Origin: Candidatus Latescibacterota bacterium
Lineage (GTDB): Bacteria; Krumholzibacteriota; Krumholzibacteriia; Krumholzibacteriales; WJIX01
Length of the DNA: 6,615 nt
Direction: 5' to 3'
Assembly (NCBI GenBank): GCA_030643145.1
Contig: DAOWMJ010000109.1
Span: forward strand, 1-6,615
Below, in pieces: positions 1-6,615 of this stretch; within the stretch, counting starts at the first letter, position 1, and each line of letters starts with the position of its first letter. The position numbers were made by a program, and so were the translations under genes. The notes below the pieces were generated by a model. It was not told the origin of the DNA. It made no database searches and saw only the letters and a list, made by a program, of their open reading frames with translations.

Positions 1-623
1 CCGCGGAGGGTGAATATGGCTTTGGAGATAGATTTCTGGGTATCCGGGTTCCGGTTATCCGCCGGGCGGTAAAAAAATATAAAAATGCTCCATTGAATGC
101 AGCAGAAAAACTCTTGAAGTCTGAATATCACGAGATTCGGCAATTTGCTTTGCTCCTTTTGGTTTTCCGCTTTCCAAAATCGAGCGTCGATGAGCAGGAA
201 GAAATCTATCATCTCTATTTGAGAAACACTCAGTATGTGAATAACTGGGATTTAGTTGATAGCTCGGCTCATTACATAATCGGCGCTTATTTAGAAAAGA
301 GGGACAAATCCAGGTTGTATGAATTATCAAAATCGGATTTACTCTGGGAACGCCGGATAGCGGTCATATCCACTTTTTACTACATTAAGAAAAACAAATT
401 TAACCATACCCTGCGTGTTTCAGAACAATTGCTTTACGACGAAGAAGACTTGATTCATAAGGCCGTGGGGTGGATGCTTAGAGAGGTTGGAAAACGGGAC
501 TTGGCTAAAGAAGTCGCGTTCTTAAAATTGCATTATAAAAAAATGCCAAGAACAATGTTAAGGTACGCGATCGAAAAATTCAGCAAAGAGGATCGGCGAA
601 AATATTTAAGTAGCGAAGTGTGA
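1..623 (+). CDS. DNA alkylation repair protein, AlkD-like HEAT-repeat glycosylase (5' end cut by window)
   Basis: The reading frame is open from the left edge (first full codon at 3) to TGA at 621-623, giving 206 visible residues. AlkD-family proteins are about 220-240 residues, so roughly 20-30 N-terminal residues lie outside the window. The TTG at 93 is not the start, because the family-typical segment GEYGFGDRFLGIRVPVIR is encoded upstream of it. AlkD proteins are all-helical HEAT-like-repeat glycosylases that excise cationic alkylated bases such as 3- and 7-methylpurines from DNA. The residues known from Bacillus cereus AlkD appear to be present: W109 and D113 match the Trp (246-248) and second Asp (258-260) of NWDLVD, R148 matches Arg at 354-356 in WERRIAV, and W187 matches Trp at 471-473 in AVGWMLREVGKRD. 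The spacings W-D (4) and R-W (39) agree with that enzyme. The C-terminal PRTMLRYAIEKF signature is intact. It is followed after 10 bp by a methyltransferase fragment. The family is confident; activity is inferred from conservation. Confidence 0.94.
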   Translation, partial: AEGEYGFGDRFLGIRVPVIRRAVKKYKNAPLNAAEKLLKSEYHEIRQFALLLLVFRFPKSSVDEQEEIYHLYLRNTQYVNNWDLVDSSAHYIIGAYLEKRDKSRLYELSKSDLLWERRIAVISTFYYIKKNKFNHTLRVSEQLLYDEEDLIHKAVGWMLREVGKRDLAKEVAFLKLHYKKMPRTMLRYAIEKFSKEDRRKYLSSEV

Positions 624-628
624 GGAGG
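623..628 (+). promoter_or_regulatory. Strong Shine-Dalgarno for the methyltransferase fragment
   Basis: AGGAGG overlaps the last base of the upstream TGA stop and sits 5 nt before ATG at 634. It is a near-perfect anti-16S match. It fixes the start of the 40-codon reading frame and suggests that this frame was once translated, coupled to the AlkD-like gene. Confidence 0.7.
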
Positions 629-633
629 GATGA

Positions 634-756
634 ATGACTAATCCTTGGCTTCGAATTCCAGCTTCTGATTATGAGGGTCATATGAGCAGTCCCAATGTTG
701 CACAGCTCATCGGATTGCTATTTGCATATCCGAAGCCTGTTCGGCTGACAAGATAG
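634..756 (+). pseudogene. N-terminal remnant of a class I SAM-dependent methyltransferase
   Basis: The frame starts at ATG 634, runs 40 codons and stops at TAG 754-756. The first 25 or so residues (MTNPWLRIPASDYEGHMSSP, then NVAQL) match the pattern I know from the N-terminus of a family of stand-alone SAM-dependent methyltransferases: PWLxIPxxDYExHM, a variable stretch, then VxQL. Those proteins continue for roughly 200 residues with a Rossmann fold and a glycine-rich SAM motif. Here the resemblance ends near base 708, and the remaining residues (IGLLFAYPKPVRLTR) are unrecognised. No SAM-binding motif is present, so the product cannot be an active methyltransferase. The other two + frames after 708 close at TGA (about 746-748) and TAA (759-761) and give no recognisable continuation. 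The simplest reading is an internal deletion that removed most of the gene and brought the kinase gene close. A translated leader peptide or an assembly error are alternatives. Family assignment is from memory of the N-terminal motif. Confidence 0.6.
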
Positions 757-761
757 AATAA

Positions 762-766
762 AGGGG
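762..766 (+). promoter_or_regulatory. Shine-Dalgarno of the sensor kinase gene
   Basis: AGGGG lies 10 nt upstream of ATG 777. The kinase frame is closed just upstream by TAA at 759-761, so ATG 777 is the first possible ATG and this site supports it. The site begins 5 bp after the stop of the methyltransferase remnant. Confidence 0.6.
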
Positions 767-776
767 AAAAATAATT

Positions 777-3700
777 ATGAGAAAAAAAAGCAGCTTCATA
801 AAACTTATTCAATTATGGGGGGTTATTTTTTTAATAGCCGTTGGAGGAAGTATCGTTGCCCTTGATATTATCAGTTCCTATCGGGATTTTAATTCCAGCG
901 TTGATAAAATGCGAGAAGATTACATCTCGAATCAAAAACAGATAATAAAACGTGAGGTAAATTATGTTGTTGATATGATTAACCATGAAAAAACACAAAG
1001 TGACGAGCTAACAAAATCAAAGGTTAAAGCGAGGGTTTATGAGGCGTACTCCATCGCTCAAAATATTTATCATCAGAATATCGCAAAAAACAAGGATGAA
1101 ATTCAGCAGATGATACTGGATGCCTTAAGGCCCATCCGGTTTGAACAGGGAAACGGCTACTATTTTATCAGTCGCTCTGATGGAGTAGCAATACTATTTC
1201 CAAGTAATCCGGAAATGGAAGGGACAAACCTGTTAGAATTGCAGGATACACACGGACAATATGTAATTAAAGATGAGATCCAAATTGCGGAGGAGTCCGG
1301 CGAAGGGTTTTATCAATATCACTGTACAAAACCGGACGAGGAAAGGAAAGAGTTTCAAAAAATATCTTTTATTAAACAATTTGAGCCGTTCAATTGGTTC
1401 ATAGGAACCGGTTTGTATGTTGATGATGTTGAGGAGCAGATAAAAGCGGATCTTCTGTTGCGTAGTAGTAAAGTGAGGTTTGGCAAAGAAGGATATATCT
1501 TTATTAACAGATTAAATGGGGATGCTTTAGTTTCGAATGGGAAACTTCTCAGTGGAACAAAGAAATTGTGGGAGGTTTTCAATAAAAACCCTGAAAAAAT
1601 GAAAAGTATTTTTAAGAAGGAGTACAATGCTGCCATAAAACCTGAAGGTGATTATATTTATTACTCGTTTATTAAATTAACTGATCCTAATAAGGATTCG
1701 CCAAAAGCCTCTTTTATCTATGGAATCACTGAGTGGAAATGGATTGTCGGCGCCGGCGTTTACCTTGATGATGTGGAAGCCGATATTGCTGTTATGTACA
1801 AGCAGCTAAACGATCAGATCAAAATGAAGACGCTCTATTTCATCCTGATTATTATTGGTATAGCAGTTCTTTATCTCTTTCTATTTCAATGGCTGACCCG
1901 CAGACTTAAAAAGGATTTTAACATGTTCAGCTCTTTTTTCAGAAGGGCTGCCCACTCGGATGAAGAGGTCAATCTGGACACGGTTCAATTTGTTGAGCTT
2001 GACCGTATAGCGGAAAATGCTAACAAGATGCTGCAAGACAAACTCCATGCCCGGCAGGATCTTCTAGATGAAAGAGAAAGGCTTTTCGTGACTATTCAGT
2101 CAATTGGTGACGGGCTTATCACAACAGATTTGAAGGGCAGGATTGAATTAATGAATGTGGTAGCAGAACAATTAACTGGCTGGAAGGCTATAGAAGTACA
2201 GGGGAAACCGCTGAGCGACGTATTTACTATTGTCAATGCCAGGACGCGGGAAGATACTGAAAATCCTGTTAAAAGGGTTCTTGAGAATGGGGAAATTGTC
2301 GGTCTTGCCGATCATACCATGCTAATATCCAGAGATGGCGCTGAACACCAGATAGCTGACTCAGCGGCACCCATCAAAGATGTCAGCGGCAAAACCACAG
2401 GTGTGGTGTTTGTGTTTCGGGACATAACCAAAGAGTACAAAATGCGGGAAAATCTTCGGCAAAGCGAGGCGAACCTTCGTACAGTATTTGAAGCCGCTAA
2501 AAATGTTGCCTTTGTGAAAGCCGACTGCGGTGGTAAAGAAGCGAAAATTATTGAATTCAGCCCCGGTGCTGAAGATATTTTCGGCTACAAATCTGAAGAG
2601 GTTGTCGGAAGGCCGGTAGCTATTCTTCACTTACAGGAGTATGTGGAAAAATTGCCGGAAATAATAATGAAAATGAGAAAAAATAAAACAGGGGTTAGAG
2701 GTGAGTCAACCCTCGTAAGAAAATCAGGCGAAAAATTCCCTGCACTTTTTACAACTCATCCTGTTTTTGATGATGATGGGGAAATGACGGCAACTTTAGG
2801 GGTATCTATAGATATTACCGAGCGGAAAAAAGCCGAGGAAGAACTGCGGAAGATGGAAAAGCTTAAAAGCATCGGCATACTGGCAGGCGGAATTGCCCAT
2901 GATTTCAATAATATTTTAACGGGGATCTACGGCAATATCTCGATGGCCAAAGAAGAGATGCCCATGAATAATCCGGGGGTTGAATTTCTTAAAGAAGCGG
3001 AAAGTTCCATGGCCAGAGCAACTCGTTTGACAGAGCAATTGCTTACCTTTGCAAAGGGGGGAGAGCCGTTAAAAGAGGATGTAAGTATTGGCGCGCTTGT
3101 AGAAGAAGTGGTTCGTTTTGATCTTTCAGGCAGCAATGTAAAACCTGTTTTTGATCAGGCAAGAGATTTGTGGATGGCTGAAGCGGACAAGAGTCAGATG
3201 CAGCAGATCTTTTCCAATCTTACAATAAATGCCAACCAGGCGATGCCGGATGGCGGGCACTTGTTTATCACATTGGAAAATGCGGATATCTCAAAGAACG
3301 CGACGCCCGGTCTCGATCAGGGGAAATATATCAGGATTACAGTGGAAGATGAGGGGACCGGTATAGAGCAGAAGCATCTTGAACGGATATTCGACCCCTA
3401 TTTCAGCACTAAACAAGCGGGCAGTGGCCTGGGACTGACAACTGTATATTCCATCATAAAGAAACATGGCGGTCACATCGGGGTAGATTCTGAGATAGGC
3501 AGGGGGACAATTTTTAAGATCTATCTGCCGGCTTCTCAATCGCAGCAACCGGGGGAAATCAGACAATCGACAGAAGAAGGCCAGGCCAGGAAACAAACGG
3601 GCAGAGTGCTTGTTATGGATGATGAAGATATGATCCTCAGATTGGTCACACGGATTCTGGGGAAATCAAACTTTTCAATTAAAACGGCATCCGGTGGCAG

Positions 3701-3974
3701 GAAGACGATAGAAATGTATAAACAGGCGCTGGATGCCGGCGAACCTTTTGACGTAGTCATTATGGATATTACAGTCCCCGGCGGTATGGGGGGAAGGGAA
3801 GCGGTCAAGGAGATTCTTAAGATTAATTCTAAGGCCCGTGTAATTGTCTCCAGTGGATACGCCAATGATCCTATTATGGCCAACTATGCTGAATACGGCT
3901 TTAAGGGCATCGTCGCTAAGCCATACACCAGAAGCAAGCTGTTGGAAGTATTGAATCAGGTTTTGGGAGAATAG
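777..3974 (+). CDS. Hybrid sensor histidine kinase: TM, double Cache, TM, PAS, PAS, HisKA, HATPase_c, receiver
   Basis: This complete 1065-residue inner-membrane kinase should autophosphorylate on His and pass the phosphate to its own receiver. TM1 spans about residues 10-32 and TM2 about 352-373. They enclose an extracytoplasmic double Cache sensor (about 45-340), both halves of which end in the same motif: IGTGLYVDDVE (209-219) and IVGAGVYLDDVE (322-334 region). A HAMP-like, probably coiled segment (about 374-432) leads to PAS1 (about 435-550) and PAS2 (about 563-682). The H-box GGIAHDFNN carries phospho-acceptor His708 and is of the HDFNN type. The ATPase domain has the N-box (NLTINANQAM, Asn818), G1 (Asp858, Gly860, Gly862), F-box (872-876, FDPYF) and G2 (882-887, GSGLGL). 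The receiver (about 943-1065) has the acidic pocket DDED (948-951), phospho-acceptor Asp997, Ser1025 and Lys1048. All catalytic residues appear intact. The receiver has no output domain, so signalling needs a partner not in this window. The ligand is unknown; Cache domains of this type usually bind small organic molecules. Confidence 0.97.
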   Translation: MRKKSSFIKLIQLWGVIFLIAVGGSIVALDIISSYRDFNSSVDKMREDYISNQKQIIKREVNYVVDMINHEKTQSDELTKSKVKARVYEAYSIAQNIYHQNIAKNKDEIQQMILDALRPIRFEQGNGYYFISRSDGVAILFPSNPEMEGTNLLELQDTHGQYVIKDEIQIAEESGEGFYQYHCTKPDEERKEFQKISFIKQFEPFNWFIGTGLYVDDVEEQIKADLLLRSSKVRFGKEGYIFINRLNGDALVSNGKLLSGTKKLWEVFNKNPEKMKSIFKKEYNAAIKPEGDYIYYSFIKLTDPNKDSPKASFIYGITEWKWIVGAGVYLDDVEADIAVMYKQLNDQIKMKTLYFILIIIGIAVLYLFLFQWLTRRLKKDFNMFSSFFRRAAHSDEEVNLDTVQFVELDRIAENANKMLQDKLHARQDLLDERERLFVTIQSIGDGLITTDLKGRIELMNVVAEQLTGWKAIEVQGKPLSDVFTIVNARTREDTENPVKRVLENGEIVGLADHTMLISRDGAEHQIADSAAPIKDVSGKTTGVVFVFRDITKEYKMRENLRQSEANLRTVFEAAKNVAFVKADCGGKEAKIIEFSPGAEDIFGYKSEEVVGRPVAILHLQEYVEKLPEIIMKMRKNKTGVRGESTLVRKSGEKFPALFTTHPVFDDDGEMTATLGVSIDITERKKAEEELRKMEKLKSIGILAGGIAHDFNNILTGIYGNISMAKEEMPMNNPGVEFLKEAESSMARATRLTEQLLTFAKGGEPLKEDVSIGALVEEVVRFDLSGSNVKPVFDQARDLWMAEADKSQMQQIFSNLTINANQAMPDGGHLFITLENADISKNATPGLDQGKYIRITVEDEGTGIEQKHLERIFDPYFSTKQAGSGLGLTTVYSIIKKHGGHIGVDSEIGRGTIFKIYLPASQSQQPGEIRQSTEEGQARKQTGRVLVMDDEDMILRLVTRILGKSNFSIKTASGGRKTIEMYKQALDAGEPFDVVIMDITVPGGMGGREAVKEILKINSKARVIVSSGYANDPIMANYAEYGFKGIVAKPYTRSKLLEVLNQVLGE

Positions 3975-4065
3975 TTGAACTCAGAGCCATATTGCTTAAT
4001 TTTACTTTTACCTCATATATTTATGCCTATTCAGGAGAACCCGGAGATCAGATCGTCGCGCGTAG
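3975..4065. other. Convergent spacer between the kinase gene and clpB
   Basis: These 91 bp separate the kinase stop (TAG, 3972-3974) from the clpB stop (TAA on the - strand, 4066-4068). I see no strong GC-rich hairpin followed by a T-run on either strand. The left part is AT-rich (around 3995-4025). Termination here may be Rho-dependent, or weak and bidirectional. A reading frame from about 3992 that enters the clpB gene is a shadow and is not called. Confidence 0.5.
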
Positions 4066-6615
4066 TTACGCTGTCTTGAAAAATACGCGTCCGTCCTTCC
4101 AGTCGGCCAGCATCGTAATATTTTCCGGGATATCGCCTTCGAGAAGCTTCTTTGCCAGCGGATCGAGGATCATTTTCTGAATAAGCCTCTTGAGAGGTCT
4201 GGCCCCGAACTGCGGGTCATAACCCAATTCGGCCAGGTTTTCCATCAGCTTGCCTGAGACCTTCAGCTTAAGCCCCTTTTCTCTCAGTCTGTCGTTTATC
4301 AAATCGACCTGGATTTTTACAATGCTCGCGATATTATCCTTCGACAGGAAATCAAAAGTGATTATTTCGTCTATCCTGTTAAGAAATTCCGGCTTGAAAA
4401 AATTCCTGAGCGCTGCTGTCATATTTTCTCTGATCTCTCCCGGATCCGGCTCTTTTCCTTCATTAAGATATCTGCCGCCCAGGTTGGATGTCATGATCAC
4501 AATCGTATTTCTGAAGTCTACCGTATGACCCTGTGAATCTGTGAGTCGACCGTCGTCGAGAAGCTGCAGGAGGATATTGAATACATCGGGATGAGCCTTC
4601 TCGATTTCGTCAAAGAGGATTACTGAATATGGGTTCTTTCTCACGGCCTCTGTAAGATAGCCGCCTTCTTCATAACCTACGTAGCCGGGCGGAGCGCCGA
4701 GAAGTCTCGATACCGCGTGTCTTTCCATGAATTCGGACATGTCGATTCTTACAATGGCTTTTTCATCATCAAACAACTGCTGCGCCAGGGCTTTGGCGAG
4801 TTCGGTTTTTCCAACTCCGGTGGGCCCGAGAAAAATAAACGATCCGAGCGGCTGATCGGGATTATGAAATCCGACGCGAGAGCGTCTTACAGCGTTGCTT
4901 ACCGCTTCAATAGCTTCTTTCTGGCCGACTACGCGCTTTGAAAGTCTTTTCTCCAGGTTGATTATCTTATCCCTCTCCTTCTCTACCATCCTGTTCACCG
5001 GGATTCCGGTCCATTTGCTTACGATCTCCGCGATATCATCTTCGGTCACTTCCTCGCGGATCAGCTGTTTGCCCGATGCCTCGAGTTTCCTGAATTCTTT
5101 TCTGGCCTCTTTCAGCTCCTTTTCGAGCTGGATGATGATACTGTATCTCAGTTCGGCAACCCTTTCGAGGTTTCCATCCCTCTGAGAAAGTTTTTCTTCT
5201 GTTCTTGCCCGTTCGAGCTCTTCCCGGATACCGCTTATTGAGCCTACGATCCTTTTTTCGTGTTCCCATCTGGCCCTTATTCCTGATCCGCGTTCCTCAA
5301 GGTCGGCCAGCTTCGTTTTAACTTCCTTGAGGCGTTTTTTTACCTCTTCCTTTTTCTTTTCTTTTTCAAGCGCCCTTCTCTCGATTTCCAGCTGTGTCAC
5401 ACTATCCTGAATATATGCAAGTTCAATGGGAACGCTGTCCATCTCCATTCTCAGCCCCGAGGTTGCCTCATCGACAAGATCTATCGCTTTGTCCGGAAGG
5501 AAACGGGAAGTGATGTACCTGTTGGAGAGTTTCGCCGCGGCTATAAGCGCGGAATCGGCTATTCTGACACCGTGATGAACTTCGTATTTTTCCTTCAGTC
5601 CCCTGAGGATACTTATCGTCTCGCTGACTGAGGGCTCAGAGACGAGGATATTCTGGAATCTGCGCTCAAGAGCCGCGTCTTTTTCGATATATTTCCTGTA
5701 TTCGTCAAGTGTTGTCGCCCCAATACATTTAAGTTCCCCTCTTGCCAGCGCCGGTTTTATCATGTTGGAAGCATCGACAGCTCCTTCAGCCGCTCCGGCT
5801 CCGACAAGGGTGTGCAGTTCGTCGATAAATAGGATTATGCCGCCTTCCGAGCTGGTGATTTCCTTTAGGACAGCCTTGAACCTCTCTTCGAATTCGCCGC
5901 GGAATTTCGCGCCCGCGATCAAGGCTCCCATGTCAAGACCCAGGAGTCTCTTATTCTTTATATTCTCCGGCACTTCACCCGCGGCGATCCGTTGAGCTAG
6001 TCCCTCAACTATGGCTGTCTTGCCGACTCCCGGTTCGCCGATAAGCACGGGGTTGTTTTTTGTGCGTCTGGAGAGTATCTGGCTGACGCGTCTTATCTCA
6101 TCATCCCTGCCGATCACAGGATCGAGTTTTCCCTGGCGGGCAATGCGTACAAAATCTGTTGTGAACCGTTCCAGTGCTCTGTATGTACTTTCGGCGGTTT
6201 GGGTCCTCGCGCTTTGGGAGCCTCTGACTCCCTTGAGCGCTTTCAATAGTCCGTCACGGTTGATACCTGCCGAAAGCAGCATCTTTCCTGTTGAAGTGTT
6301 TTCGCCCGCCAGGGCAAGAAGAAGATGTTCGCTGCTGATATAATCGTCCTTCATACGATCAGTCTCAGACATGGCTTCTCTTAATATCTCCTGTAGTTCT
6401 ATAGATGGACGGACATCCGCAATACCCTTCTCTATTTTCGGGCAGTTGGATAGGCCCCTCGTTATCGATTGAGTCAGAATTTTGGTTTTTGCGCCCATTT
6501 TCTCTATTACAGGAAGTACTATTCCATCTTCCTGCTCAAGCAGCGCTTCGAGAAGGTGCACGGGTTCCATCTCTGTGTTATATCTTTTCAGCGCCGATTC
6601 CCTCGCGGATACGAG
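4066..6615 (-). CDS. clpB: ATP-dependent disaggregase ClpB (5' end cut by window)
   Basis: ClpB is a cytosolic hexameric AAA+ chaperone that, with DnaK/DnaJ/GrpE, threads aggregated proteins through its pore. The frame stays open from TAA at 4066-4068 to the right edge, giving 849 visible residues of about 860-870 expected, so roughly 10-20 N-terminal residues are missing. ATG 6570 is internal: the 15 codons before it (LVSARESALKRYNTE) are typical Clp_N sequence. Numbering from that Met: Clp_N repeats to about 130; NBD1 with Walker A GEPGVGKT (178-185, bases 6016-6039), Walker B ILFIDE (ending 251), arginine fingers R303/R304; a coiled-coil middle domain about 381-505, which marks it as ClpB rather than ClpA or ClpC; NBD2 with Walker A GPTGVGKT (582-589), Walker B VILFDE (650-655), pore loop GYVG (629-632), arginine finger R732 and sensor-2 GARPLKR (789-795). 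Oddities: pore loop 1 reads KFRG with Phe223 where Tyr is usual, and the middle domain has YSIIIQLE (476-483) where YGKIPELE-like sequence is usual. Its promoter lies outside the window, so heat-shock control cannot be judged. Confidence 0.98.
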   Translation of the reverse strand, partial: LVSARESALKRYNTEMEPVHLLEALLEQEDGIVLPVIEKMGAKTKILTQSITRGLSNCPKIEKGIADVRPSIELQEILREAMSETDRMKDDYISSEHLLLALAGENTSTGKMLLSAGINRDGLLKALKGVRGSQSARTQTAESTYRALERFTTDFVRIARQGKLDPVIGRDDEIRRVSQILSRRTKNNPVLIGEPGVGKTAIVEGLAQRIAAGEVPENIKNKRLLGLDMGALIAGAKFRGEFEERFKAVLKEITSSEGGIILFIDELHTLVGAGAAEGAVDASNMIKPALARGELKCIGATTLDEYRKYIEKDAALERRFQNILVSEPSVSETISILRGLKEKYEVHHGVRIADSALIAAAKLSNRYITSRFLPDKAIDLVDEATSGLRMEMDSVPIELAYIQDSVTQLEIERRALEKEKKKEEVKKRLKEVKTKLADLEERGSGIRARWEHEKRIVGSISGIREELERARTEEKLSQRDGNLERVAELRYSIIIQLEKELKEARKEFRKLEASGKQLIREEVTEDDIAEIVSKWTGIPVNRMVEKERDKIINLEKRLSKRVVGQKEAIEAVSNAVRRSRVGFHNPDQPLGSFIFLGPTGVGKTELAKALAQQLFDDEKAIVRIDMSEFMERHAVSRLLGAPPGYVGYEEGGYLTEAVRKNPYSVILFDEIEKAHPDVFNILLQLLDDGRLTDSQGHTVDFRNTIVIMTSNLGGRYLNEGKEPDPGEIRENMTAALRNFFKPEFLNRIDEIITFDFLSKDNIASIVKIQVDLINDRLREKGLKLKVSGKLMENLAELGYDPQFGARPLKRLIQKMILDPLAKKLLEGDIPENITMLADWKDGRVFFKTA

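Noticed and set aside
93..623. TTG at 93 as the start of the AlkD-like gene
   Set aside because: Family-typical sequence continues in frame upstream to the window edge without a stop, so the gene begins outside the window.
698..726. TTGCAC with TTTGCA 17 bp later as a sigma-70 promoter for the kinase
   Set aside because: The -10 element is a poor match and the stretch overlaps the methyltransferase remnant; not supportable by eye.
730..746. Short inverted repeat CCGAA/TTCGG (overlapping AGCC/GGCT) upstream of the kinase
   Set aside because: Only a 5-bp stem with no T-run; too weak to call a terminator or operator.
3975..4065. Intrinsic terminator between the convergent genes
   Set aside because: Only 3-bp pairings such as AGC/GCT near 3986-3997 precede the T-rich part; no stable stem found.
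4895..5185. Long + strand reading frames inside clpB (also near 4250, 5762 and 6011) and - strand frames inside the kinase gene
   Set aside because: They lie antisense to strongly conserved genes, show no family resemblance and have shadow-type low-complexity composition.
6130..6165. Internal translation start producing a short ClpB isoform as in E. coli
   Set aside because: The equivalent linker region (TDFVRIARQG) has GTA for Val and no in-frame ATG, GTG or TTG with a clear ribosome binding site.
4066..6570. ATG at 6570 as the clpB start
   Set aside because: The 15 upstream in-frame codons encode normal Clp_N residues; the true start is beyond 6615.

Overview
The window holds four recognisable coding units. 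On the + strand there is the 3' part of an AlkD-family DNA-glycosylase gene, a 40-codon remnant of a class I SAM-dependent methyltransferase, and a complete 1065-residue membrane-bound hybrid sensor histidine kinase. On the - strand, convergent with these, lies almost all of a ClpB disaggregase gene. The window edges cut both outer genes at their 5' ends: the AlkD-family gene at the left edge and clpB at the right edge. I see no rRNA, tRNA, CRISPR array, insertion sequence or origin.

Layout: 1-623 AlkD-like protein (+, 5' end missing); 623-628 a strong Shine-Dalgarno; 634-756 methyltransferase N-terminal fragment (+, probable pseudogene); 762-766 Shine-Dalgarno for the kinase; 777-3974 kinase (TM, double Cache, TM, PAS, PAS, HisKA, HATPase, receiver); 3975-4065 short convergent spacer; 4066-6615 clpB (-, 5' end missing). 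The three + strand units are closely spaced (10 bp and 20 bp gaps) and could be one transcript. No stretch longer than about 150 bp lacks coding sequence.

Organism: a bacterium with moderate GC. The kinase architecture (double Cache, two PAS, an HDFNN-type H-box and a C-terminal receiver) and the AlkD/methyltransferase sequences are most like what I know from Desulfobacterota (the former Deltaproteobacteria) and related environmental lineages. This is a weak inference; nothing here fixes the phylum. The left block is clearly more AT-rich than clpB, so the two halves may have different histories.

Functionally the genes do not form an obvious pathway. The AlkD-like protein repairs alkylated bases. 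The kinase senses an extracytoplasmic small molecule and has no visible output partner. ClpB rescues aggregated proteins with DnaK. I found no convincing undescribed system. The points most worth a second look are the truncated methyltransferase between the glycosylase and the kinase, and an unusual replacement of the Gly/Pro turn in the ClpB middle domain.
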